Source of the DNA: Dermatophagoides farinae
Taxonomy: Eukaryota > Arthropoda > Arachnida > Sarcoptiformes > Pyroglyphidae
Length of the DNA stretch: 64,000 bases
Reading direction: 5' to 3'
NCBI RefSeq assembly: GCF_024713945.1
Contig: NC_134681.1
Coordinates: 3,821,501 to 3,885,500, forward strand
Part shown: piece after piece, positions 50,787 to 62,600 of the stretch
How the letters are laid out: each line of letters begins with the position of its first letter
How positions within the stretch are numbered: position 1 is the stretch's first letter
Translations under genes and position numbers: made by a program
The notes under the pieces: model-generated
The model's database searches: none
What the model saw: only the letters and a program-made list of their open reading frames with translations
What the model was told of the DNA's origin: nothing

Positions 50787-52830
50787 CTGAAAAGAAATTA
50801 AAAAAAAAAGAAACGACGAAGGGGAAAAAACCAGTTTTATCATCGATATAAATAATACGGTACACATATATAACATACAAATGATTGAAACAAATAAAAA
50901 ATTACATGAATTTCAAGTTCAAATCAATCAATCATCACTTGCACCACACACACACACACACACACACATGCATGAATTAGAGAAAGAAAATGCAGTTATA
51001 ATGGCTAATAATAACACAATCTAGACAACAACAACAACAACAACAACATTCACTTCCGCATTATCTTTTTTTTTCTTCTGGCTACACGAATCTTGGCTTG
51101 AATGGTTGTATTTTTTTTTTTTTTTTTTTTTTGTTTCGAATGGAAATGATTGAATAGTGAGAATCTCAGTGTATTTTTTTGTGCTTCAAAATAGATCGAA
51201 TTTGAATTTTTATTTGAAATAAAGAAAAAAAAATCATATCATAAAAATGTTGATGTATTGGGAAAAAAAATTCATTGTAAAAAAAAATAGAGAGAGAAAC
51301 TATCAATTCCCGAATTGCCGAATCCGGGTCATAGGCCAATGACCATGACCATGACCATGATGGTGATGATAATGTTTACGTAAACAGCAACAATCACAGA
51401 GTTTGTGGTGGATTGAAGTAGGGAATGGGGGGGAGGGTTGTGACAATAAAAGAAGAAAAAAAAGGTGTTGGTCATCAATTTTTTTTTATTCTAACTGGTT
51501 TTGATTGTTTTGTTTTCTGGTACCGTTTTTTTTTCTTGAATCCCAAGAAAAAAAACAACAACAACGACAACAACAACAGCAGCAGCAGTAACATAGTAAT
51601 AACTCACATTGAATGAAATGTGGCCAGTTGTCATGATGATAATAATAATTTTTGTGTTCATTTTTATTGTTTTTCCTATGAAGAAATACATTGAAAATAA
51701 ATTTTTTTCTTTCTCAAATTTGAAAAAAGAAACAGACACACTCACATACGTTATATAATAATGGAAACAAATTGCTTCTGTTGCTGACACGTGTTTATTG
51801 TAATTTTCTATTCAAACACGCACACAATAGAGATACTTATTCTTTTTCTTTTTCTTTTCTTAAAATCCCATTACGTAATTTGTTACCCAAAAATTTATTG
51901 TGTGTGTGTGTGTATATGCGTGAATGTTTTCATTTTCTCTCCTTTTTTTCCACATCATCATCATCATTCTGAATATTTTAAAATCTATTCGGTCCACATC
52001 ATTATTATGTTACCCGAGTTCAACCAACCAACCAGTCAACAATAAGGAATCAATCGAAATGAATAGAACAATTTCTTCTTCTTTTTTTGGAATTGAATTA
52101 AATCACTCAAACTTGCCATACAAACAAACAAACAAACAATCAAAAAAAAAAAAAAATTTAGATTCATTTTCCATTCATTTCTAATCGACCTGTCATCGAT
52201 ATATTTTGATTTGATTATTATTATTATTGTAATGGACCTTATGGTCTAAAATGAATTTATTTGTCAATGGATGAAAACATTTTGTTTTTCTTTCTGTTTG
52301 ATGGATATCCATACCCATGCACACACAGAACAAAACACAGGTAAAACAGACAGATTGCTATACACGTCGGTCAATGTCAGGGTCAATCAATATATACATA
52401 TGATGACTACTGTGACGGTCATTATTATTCGTCAATTTTTTTATTTTTTTTTTTGGAGATATGACAAACAATCGGAGTGGGAAAAAAATGAAAAAATTGT
52501 TTATTTCCACCAACGTTGCTACCGTTATTTTTATTTTGTAGATAAATTAACAGCAGTAGCAGCAGCAGCGTATGATTAAAATTTTCAAAATGAAAAAAAA
52601 AGAATTCAGTTCTGGCTACGTAAGCTATTTATTTGTAATGGTTATTAATCATAAATTTCTCCATTTTTTCCCCCTAGTATACCCGAACAGACACACACAC
52701 ACAGAAATATACCTCTTCTTTTTTTTCTATTTTAGTTACCTGTATTTGTAGAGTATATGCACACGCAATCATTTGAAATTATGATATGACGATGATGATG
52801 ATGTTAGTCAACTTTCCAGTCAAAGGATTT

Positions 52831-52848
52831 TGACCTTAAATGAGGTCA
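52831..52848. promoter_or_regulatory. Everted nuclear-receptor half-sites (ER6)
   Basis: TGACCTTAAATGAGGTCA: two perfect AGGTCA half-sites in everted orientation with a 6-bp spacer. This architecture is used by RXR heterodimers. About 20.6 kb upstream of Blimp-1. Confidence 0.4.
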
Positions 52849-54159
52849 TTTGATTTTGGATACCCACCATAACATAATCTCACTATTTTCACCTGTTGTT
52901 TCGTTGGTTGTTTTACAAGTTCATTTTTTTTAAAATCTTTCTTTATTCTATGATGACGCCCTTGAAAATTGACGCCATCTATGAATTACTGGCTGAATAT
53001 TTGTTGCATTTCCTTGTTTATTTTTTTTCATTTAAAAAGTTCCAATATTTCAATCAATTTTCATTCAATTCTGATCAATTGATTGATCGAAATCATTATT
53101 ATTATCGGAAATCAGAAAATTAATAATTACCCGTTGTTTAATTGATCAACAAAAAAAAAATAACAAAGAATCGATGAAAAAGTTTTCAATAGAAAAAAAA
53201 ACATTTGCATTCAATCAACCATCTGTAATAATGATAAGACATACATACAAATAAACAGGTATACGATGTATGTGTGTGTGTGTGAGCAGAAAAAATCATT
53301 TTCTCATCATTTGTCGTTGTTGTTGTTGTTGTTGTTGTATTTTGCATTTCCAATCATAATAATAAAAAACGAATAAAGAAACGAAAATAATCTTGGTACC
53401 GACAGTTACGGTGACCTTTTACACTTTTTTTTCCTCTTGCTCTCTTCTCTCTCTCTCTCTTTCTACCTGCATTATAAACAAAATGAAAGGCAATTTTTTT
53501 CTCCTGTTTATTTGTTTGTTTGAATATGAAATGCATCATCATCATCATCATCATCGTGATGACGAAGAATAAATAACCTGTTGTCTATGTGTGATTAGGT
53601 CACTAACGGTACAAAAAACATAAAAATTTGTTAATACCTAGAGTGTAGAAAAATAGGAAGAAGAAGAAGATGATGAACAAACTTGATACCCTTCTCATCA
53701 TTATCGTGCAGTGGAAAAGTTTAATGAAAAAGAAAAAAAAATTCTCTTCCTGAATAATTTTCAACAGACAACAACAGAATGATCATAAATGAAACCGTAA
53801 TGAAATGTATCAACAAAATAATAATGAAAAAAAAATCGAAAAAAAACAGAAAAATAGAAATTTACTTCCCGGTTTTTTATTCATTCATTCATTCGAATAG
53901 TTGTTTTACAGGATTCAAGTTTATATCATCTCACCAAATTCAAATGGTTTACATTAATTTCTCCTTTATTTTCGAGAAATAAAAAAATGTTTTTCAAGGT
54001 TGCTTTCAACAAGTGTTAACACTTGTTGATTGTGTGTGTGTGTGTCCGTTATATATCCGACAATAACAACAACAACGAGGGTTCCTTTCTCTTCTCTTCT
54101 CAGTTGTTGTTGTTTTCCAGATCAAGGAAGTAGAAATTTTTTTTCTACTTTTGTTCATT

Positions 54160-54198
<39 letters not shown>

Positions 54199-54514
54199 AA
54201 CATGAAATCCAATTTTCATGAATTTCACAATTTGAACTTGAACTTGAGGAATAACCAGAAATTTTTTTTTCCGTTTCTCCTTTTTTTATATGTCTGTCCA
54301 GTTTTTTTTTACTTTTTTCCATCTTCAATTTTATTTTGTTTGTTTGTTTGTTTGTAACCTAATTTTAGTTCATTACACTTTCAACGGCAACGATGATGGT
54401 GATGATGTGTAAGATGGGATATATTTATATGAAATTTTTTTTTCGTCGTTGTTCATTGTAATCAAATCAATGGCAATCATGTAATCAGGATCATTTATTG
54501 AATGAATATTTTCT

Positions 54515-54532
54515 ACGACCCTTATGGGTCGT
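54515..54532. repeat. Perfect 7-bp inverted repeat ACGACCC-TTAT-GGGTCGT
   Basis: Arms of 7 bp around TTAT. Related words GGACCTTATGGTCT (52235-52248) and AGACCTTATGGTAA (about 40282-40295) share the GACC-TTAT-GGT core, so this may be a recurrent binding site or the seed of a hairpin. Confidence 0.5.
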
Positions 54533-54749
54533 CTTAAAGTTCATTTATTGGGTCAGATTTTTGTTTTGTTTTGTTTTCTTATAAATCGAAAATCAATATT
54601 ATAAAAATAAAAATAAAAATAAAAATAGGGACATCACCTGGCGTTGTTGTTGTTGGTGTTTTTTTTTCTTGTAAGTTAAGGGAAGGGGGCATTATAATAA
54701 CCATTATCATTAACGGCACCCAAAAGTTGTTGTAGGTTACCTAAGATCA

Positions 54750-54772
54750 AAGTCAAGGTCTAGGTCAAGGTG
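54750..54772 (+). promoter_or_regulatory. Tandem AAGGTC-type half-sites
   Basis: AAGTCAAGGTCTAGGTCAAG holds TCAAGGTC, TAGGTCA and CAAGGT in tandem with overlapping hexamers, again close to the YCAAGGYCR/AGGTCA vocabulary. It also contains CTAGGTC. Confidence 0.35.
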
Positions 54773-57493
54773 CGTTTCATCCATAATGATTATGATGACG
54801 ATGGTGACGGTGGTGGTGGGTGGTAATAATTTTGTGTGTGTGTGCGATTGTTACACGTTTTCCATTCATATGTCATGTTGTGTCATTGCACAAATGTAAC
54901 ATTCAACACAGGCTTGGTCTTTTTTTTTGTAGTTGGGTCGATTGATGATTTTTTTTTTGCTTGATTCGTTTAACCCAGTTACGTATAAATAGTACAACAG
55001 GAAGTTCAATGTGTAAGTAAGTAAGTACAAGTTGTATCACATTCATATCTGCAGTGAAAACGAAAAAAAAAATCTGTTCAATCAAAAATTTTTTTTCCAA
55101 ATAAAAATTTTATAGAACAGCTTGATTATCGATTATTGAATGATGATTTATGGCATCCATATGGTGTAAGTAGTAGTAGAATACTACAGTGATCAATTTT
55201 CTGGATCATTTTCTTTCATTGTTTCTGGAACAAATCTGTTTATAAAAATGAACAAAGAAAATTTTTTTTTTTTTTTGAATTATTAAAATATTAGAAATCT
55301 TGAAAAAAAAGAAACAAAAATTATTTATTACTGTGAATTATGGGCAAAAAAAATGCGTGTAATTGTCTATATGTGTGTGTTATGTGATCAAAACAACAAC
55401 AAATGAAAATCGATTCTGTGAATTCAAATGATGATGATAATGATGATTTATTTCGCCGAAACATATTGTGTTATACAAAATTGAAAAGAAAAAAAGAAGA
55501 TATTCAATTACGCGTGTTTCAGATAGAAAAAGAAAGATTTGATTCAAAGAAAGATATTGTCAAATGTTTTTATTTATTTTTTTTTTTGGATTTATTTGTG
55601 CATTTGTGTGTGTGTGTGTGAGTGTGTTCCATCTTTTTGTTGTTGTCGCTGTTTTTTTCCTTTGTTTACAGACAAGATTCTTTTAGTCATCTTTTAAATC
55701 CTTTGGTAGTTTTGAATTGTAAAAACAACAACAAACAACAACAACAACGATAACGACGGTAGTAGCAGTGGTAGAATGTAGAAGATTTTGATTTATTTGT
55801 TGATTTATTTCATTTTATTTTTCAAAAATGAAAACAACAGAAACAGAAAAAAAATTTGCCTCCATTTCATTTTTTTTTTTGGTGAAATTCAATTCAATTC
55901 AATTCAATTTGATTGAGATTTTTTTTTGGAACAAATGAGAAAAATCGTCTTTGCTTTCTTTCGTTTTTTCTTTATCATAATGACAACGACACGATAAACA
56001 CAAACAAACAACAACAACAACAACAGTGGGATCTAAGTAACCTAAACAACAAATATGGTCCAAAAAGAAAGAAAAAGGAAAAGAAAGAGTTGACCTTTTA
56101 TTGTTCGATACGTGGTTCGAGGCGCGCGCATATTATCGATTTTGTTTTCTACTTAGACCAAATGGACACACTTTGTCCATTTTCTTTTCATTATTTTATT
56201 TTCACCCGATTTTTTTTGGTCATTCCTATTGTCCATTATTTTATGTGTGTGTGTTTTACCTTTTTAATAAATTGGGTACTTGGGTCCTTATTAGTGTCAA
56301 TCAAAATATTTATCTAGAAAAATGAAGAAGAAGAAAAAAAACCGGAACTTGGAAAAGTTATGAAAATGGTCACACAACAAAAAAAAAATCTGTATGTAAC
56401 TTAAAAGTTCAAGAACTGGTTTAAAGTGTTTGTGTGTGTGTGTGTGTACTTAATTTTTTTGTTCTGATAAACGGTTCTTGAAAAGAAAACATTTTTTTTT
56501 TGCAAATTCGAGTATCGTTGAAATCGAATGAATTCGATGGAAATTTTTTCAAAGAAAAAAAAACATAGGCAGATGGATCTTGGAATTTGGTTGTCATCTG
56601 TCTAGATGATTCAAGATTTTATGATCACTAAAATTGAAATCAAAGTCAAAAAAATAACCGAAAAAAAACTCTACAGAAACATAAAAGCAGCAGGTTGTTG
56701 TATATGGTCAATGTGTATGTGTAGGGTTAATTAAAACATTTGACTTTGGTCAGAAACAGAGAAAATTCGATTCCAGTGAAAAGGTTTTTTTTTCCTGTTT
56801 TTTGTTCTGATAATTAAAAAAAAGTGGACCAAATTGAATTGATTTGAACTAACGGACAACAACAACACGACAATCAACAATTTTTCCCTATCAACACCAA
56901 ATTCAATTTATGACCCTAAATATCTGGCTATCTGGTCAAATCGTTTTTTTTGGACCGTTTTGTTTTATTGCACATTTCTTGGAGAAAGACAAAACGTCAG
57001 TGCTGATGATGATGATGATGATGATGATGATGACAATGATCATCATCATACTAACCAACCAAAAATGAACCATTGAATATTTGGAAAGAACAAAAAAAAA
57101 CGAAAATATTTTATGACCCAATAGTGTGTGTATTTGAATCAGAGTAATTCATCACCAGCCTTCAATTGGTTAGTTTTTTTTACCGTTGGTCATGATTAAT
57201 TTTTTCCTAGAAAAATTCAATCAAATCCAATACTTGATCACAGTCATACTTGTTGAATGTGAAAGTAATAAATTTTTTTTTTTTTGAACACAAGAACAAA
57301 ACACGTGCCCATTTGAAGTTGAAAAAAAAAATCCAAACAAAGCATACAGAATCTCAATGAATGTTAATGAGATTCCTGGAATTATTCCTCATTCTCCTGC
57401 ATATGTTGTTTATTTGTTTCTGGTTTTTTTTAACAATAAAAAAAAAAATTCATTCAATTCTTCTTTGAAAAAAAGGTACACAATACACAACAT

Positions 57494-57644
57494 GCCGTCT
57501 ATCGGATAAAAATTACAAAATAAAATCATGACAACATTTTCATAGAACCAGTACAGCCATCTAACGGATTATCACAAAAAAAATTTTATTTTTGATTTTT
57601 TAAAATTTTCAAATCAGTTACATATTCTGGCCACAAGATAGCAG
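57494..57644. promoter_or_regulatory. Cluster of three CTCF-like motifs
   Basis: GCCGTCTATCGG (57494-57505), GCCATCTAACGG (57556-57567) and CCACAAGATAGCAG (57631-57644) lie within 151 bp. They resemble CCRNTAGATGGC seen at 20654 and 22821. Possible boundary element; resemblance only. Confidence 0.35.
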
Positions 57645-59574
57645 TGAATATGTTGTGGTGCAACAAAACAAAACAAAAAAAAAATTCAAATTTTTTTTTG
57701 CTAAACATATCTTGTGAAAAACCTGGAAAAAAAAGAAAGAAAGACAGAAAGAAACACAACATTCCATCACAAAACATCAGATGTTGCCGAAAAGGAAATT
57801 CAATAAAAAAAAAATTATTTTTTTCTGTTTACCAAACAGAAATTTTTTTTTTTTTGTGTGTGTGTGTGTGTATTTTGTATTTACTGCGTGTGTATGTTTG
57901 TGTTTGTGTGTTTAAATGTTCGTTTGGTTTGGTTGGTTAGATTTTTTTTTTCGTTTTTTTTTTGACTTTAAAATTTACAATTTGTTTACTTTTCTCATTG
58001 TCATCCAATTTCGTTTGGTTTTTATTTTTCATTGGTTGGCCATTCGACCAATTGATGATTGAATTGGTTTTGTGTGCATGTGTGTGTGTGTGTGTGTGTG
58101 TATGTTCAACATTGAGTTTGATTTGATCAAACTCAAGCTAATATTCATTATGATTGATCAATATCGTTTCAAAGTTTTTTTTCCATTGTTGGCTTATTTT
58201 GTGATCATTGAACATCAATCAATGATTGATTTAATTATTTTTTTTATGTTAACATGAACAAAAAATGCAATTCTTATGAAACTATCGATGGTTTTTGTTT
58301 TTGTTTTACAGTTAACGAAATGTTGAAAAAAAAACATCCTTAACTGAGAGAGAGAACCGATCATAGCGAGGTCAATCAGCTTAAGACTATTTTTTTTTTT
58401 TTTTTTTTGTTTTACAATGTAGAAACATTTTTTTTCGTAAACAATTTCAGGTTATAAGTCAAAATGGTTAAGCTCACAAACAGCAGCAGCAGCAGCAACA
58501 GCAAAACAATGCATTAAATTATCATTATTAGTAGCAGAAACAACGAATTTTGGCTAGACATACGTATAGACAACAACAACAATAGAATTTTGAAAACAGA
58601 AAAAAAAATTTATTGTTATTACCAAATAATTACCATATGGATTGAAATGTTTTGTGTTTTCGTTTGTTTTTTTTATTTTATTTTATTTTCGTTAAGATGT
58701 TCATCATTATCATCATCATCATTTTTTGTTGTAAAGACAGCAACAACAACAACAAAAAAAGAAAAAATGTTACTCATTTCATTTTTGGTCTTTGTCGGAT
58801 AAAAATATTACAAATGAAATGAATGAATAAATGAATGAATGAATGGATGGATGGATGGAGAAAAAAAAGTCCCAAGAAATCAAATTTATTATTAGCCACA
58901 CACACACACAAACGATAACGATAAAAAAAAGAGTTAAAAATAATAATTGATTATGAATTTGTTGTCTTCTTTCAAAAAAATCATTTGGTTTTTCCTTTGT
59001 TGTTATTGGCAATAATAATGTTTTTCGATGTTTATTATTTGTCTGTCTCAGTGTTTATGATTTGAGTTAGTTCATTGCAATCATCATCATCATCATTATT
59101 GTTGATTGTTATGTGATCGGTAGCGTTCAATCAATTTTGACATGAATTTCTCACTTTGTGTGTGTGTGTGTGTGTGGAAATTTTTTTTTTTATTTATTGA
59201 AACACAAACGATGAAACAAAATAATTATCGTTGATGATGATTCGGCCCTTTTTTTTCCTCATTCAATGAATAGATGTGAAGCATTTTATTTCATTTATTT
59301 TTTTTTGTTACAATGTTCATCATCATCATCATCATCATCATAACACAGAGCAATGATGATGATGAAGACAAAAAAAAAATTCACAAATTTTGGTATGGGG
59401 AAAATTTGAATTGTTTTTTTGCTTTGTTTTGTTTTTCGCTAATCATTTTCTATATTATCATAATAATTTTTCACAAGATTTTCTTCTTCTTTTTGTTTTA
59501 TTTCATAATTTTTTCTTTCTTTCTCTCTACCCCAAAAATAGAGTTGAGAATATTTTGTCGTCAAAAGTACAAAG

Positions 59575-59605
<31 letters not shown>

Positions 59606-62600
59606 GAATGGTCTTGTTACAATGTAAATGGCTGTTTGTAGCTACTACAAGTGTTTGTGTGTGTGTGTGTGTGGCGTCGAATGTCTAGTCTAAATTGGTA
59701 ATAATTTGACGACGACAAGGACGTTGTGGGTAGATGAAAACAGAAAAAAATTTTGATGATAAAATTGTTTCAAGTTTAACAAAACAAAACAAAAAAGAGT
59801 TAGGTCATAAATTGTCGAATTTTTTTTTGAAATTTTCTATGAGCGAAAAAAAAAATTCCATGTGATGCGGCCAACAACAAAAAAAAACTGATGTTGATCA
59901 TCATTAACAGAATTTCAGATTCAATAACCTTATTATTTGTAATTCAATGCACAATTGATCATGATTCCAACATTGTTTGTTTGTTTGGTACATTCATAAA
60001 GAACGAACGAACGAAAAAAAAGGAAAATTTAAATTTCAAGCATCATTGTTTCATACTGTGTTGTTTACTTTTACAATATTTTTTTTTACCTAATTGCTTC
60101 TCTTGTTGATTGATTTTCGGTATTTTTTTTCATTCTCTCTCTCTCTCTATTTCTCTCGTTTTCGGTAAATATATTATATTGCACACTTGAACAAACACAC
60201 ACACACGAATTTTGTTGAATTCTTCATTCTTTTTGTTTTCTGCTCATATCTATTAGCATTTTTTTTTGTTAGAATCCATATCCACTTGATCGGATTTTGT
60301 CATTTTTTTTTGTTCTCTAACCAAATCTCCCTATTAGTCAAATCAACTTGACTTTGAAATCTAACCATCATGGCATCATTTTTTTGTTTGTTTTTGAACA
60401 TCAATTTTCAAATCAAATCAATCAATCCGAAAAAACAATATCAATCAATCAATCAATCAAATTCTTTTTCAAATCACTCAACAACAACAACAATTGCAAT
60501 TGATCATCATCAATTCAACAATTTGTCGGCATCGTTTTTTTTCTTTGCTTTGAAAAAAAATAGATAAATAAATAGAATCAAGTGAAAAAGGAAAAAAAAA
60601 TTCAAGTGCCATGTTGTTGTTGTTGTTGTTGGTATTTGTACAAACGTTGTTTTTTTTCCATTTTATTGTTATTCATCGTCATCATCATTTATTTGGTTTT
60701 GTTTCAGGGGATTTATTGATCGATTGATAATGGTGTATTGTAGATGGATGGATGGAAGGTAGATTTTTTTCTGTTCAAAAACTTTATTTGTCTTTTTTGT
60801 TTTATTTTTGTTTTAACTTAAAATTTTTTTTTTTTTTGGCCAATCATTCACTGTTTGAATAAAATGATGATTTTATTTATACAGCAACAACAAGTTTTGA
60901 ATAACAACGACAAGGTTTTTAGTTTTTGTGGTTCTTTTTTTTTTTGGTTTTTTTCGTTTTGGTTTTGCAATTTCAACTAATTTAAATATATTCGGTTTCA
61001 ATTTTGTTTTTTTTTCGATTTTTTTTTTTATTATCTTTGCATCGTTTTTTCCATTTTATTTGCTGTTGTTGTTGTTGTTGTTGTTGTGGTGTGTAAACAT
61101 GTTTTTGAAAAGAAAAGAAAAAATTTCCAGAAAATACACCTACGAAGAAAATGATGAAAAAAAAACATTGTCTAATACCGAATTTATAATTGGTGATGAA
61201 AAAAAATAAAAATAATAAAAAAAAACACACGCCGGAAATGGATCTAGATTTTATTATTATTATTATTATTATTATTCCGGAATCAATCAATATCAATATC
61301 AATGAATGGAAAACGGGTGAATTTTTCAATCCACACCATTTGGTTCAATCTTTGTTTTCCCCCACTTTTAAAACATTGTGTATAGTGTGTGTTTGCATAT
61401 AGATTGAATTAGATTGCAGCAGCATTATTATTATTGTTGTCGGTGGCGGACATTGTCGGCTTTTTTTTTGGACGGCGCGGTAAAACAAATTGGACACCAA
61501 ATATTTCATTAAATACACACACACACACACACACACACAGAGAGAAAAACACAACGTTTTTTTTATGTTGTTGTTTAACGAAAAAGAAAAGAAAAATTTA
61601 AACTCAAGTTTTGTGTGTATATTGAATGAAAGAAAGAAAGAAAGAAAATTTTTATGGCCTTTTGTCTTTTTTTTTTTGTTCTTCTTTATTTCTTTGTATG
61701 AGAATCAACAACAACCATGTTCCGATGTTAGTGTGTATTTAAATTTGTTTTCTTTCTTTCTTTCTTTTTTTGTTGTTTCTTTTTTTTTACAATAGTTAAT
61801 TTGCTCTTTTTCTTTTTTTCTTTGTTGTTCTGGTTATATAATATATCGCATCATTTTCTTTTGATGTTTTCTCATCATCATCATCATCATCATCATCATG
61901 GAGAAAAAGAATCGATGTTCAACCTGTCCATTTCGGTTTTTTTTCTCTCATTTGGCTATTGTTTTTTTTTTCTTTTTGAACTGGACTGTTGTTATATAAC
62001 CCGAAATGAATTTTTTTTTTTTTGTTTTGTTTCCACTGACCGATCGATGATGGTGGTGGTGGTGGTGTTGGCGGTTGTAGTGATTGGTTATATTGATAAA
62101 CTGGTTAAATCTGGTTTCAATTGTGTGAATAATATGAGCAATATAGACACATTGTTGCTCATTTGTTTACAATCACCATTTTTTTTTTTTTTTTTTTTTT
62201 TGGTTGGTCATCTATTTTTGACAATTAACAAAAAAAAGCCAAAAAAAAATTGGATTTTCGTGAACATTCGGTCAATCGATTAATACGATCCATTTTTTTC
62301 TTCTAATTATTTTTTCCATTTTCATTTATCCATAATTTTTTTTCTGCCATTGATTTCAATCAATTAATCATCATCATATAGATTATATTTCCAATGGATA
62401 TAAAAGGCGCCACCTTTTTTTCTATTGCTAAATTCTGCTATATATATAAAAAATGTGGTTATAATATATGTCGATTCGATGACGCCCATTTTCTTTGTAA
62501 TTGTACATCCCACACACACACACACTATTGCCGATTATATTTACTACTTCTATATAAACATCCTCATCATCATCATCATCATCATCGTCGTCATCATCAT

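Larger units (their letters stand above)
50787..57493. other. Gene-poor stretch, repeats and motif words
   Basis: Contains a T22 run (51111-51132), a (CATGAC)3 repeat near 51345-51362, (CA)n near 50944-50969 and 54162-54193, (GTT)n near 53318-53338 and (AAC)n near 56009-56024. A 57-codon frame from ATG at 52950 to 53123 has mixed sequence (MMTPLKIDAIYELLAEYLL) and could be an exon, but has no splice or poly(A) support. No other exon is supported. Confidence 0.45.

Noticed and set aside
56100-56130. tRNA B-box-like word GGTTCGAGGCG
   Set aside because: The B box is imperfect and no matching A box or acceptor stem could be folded around it.
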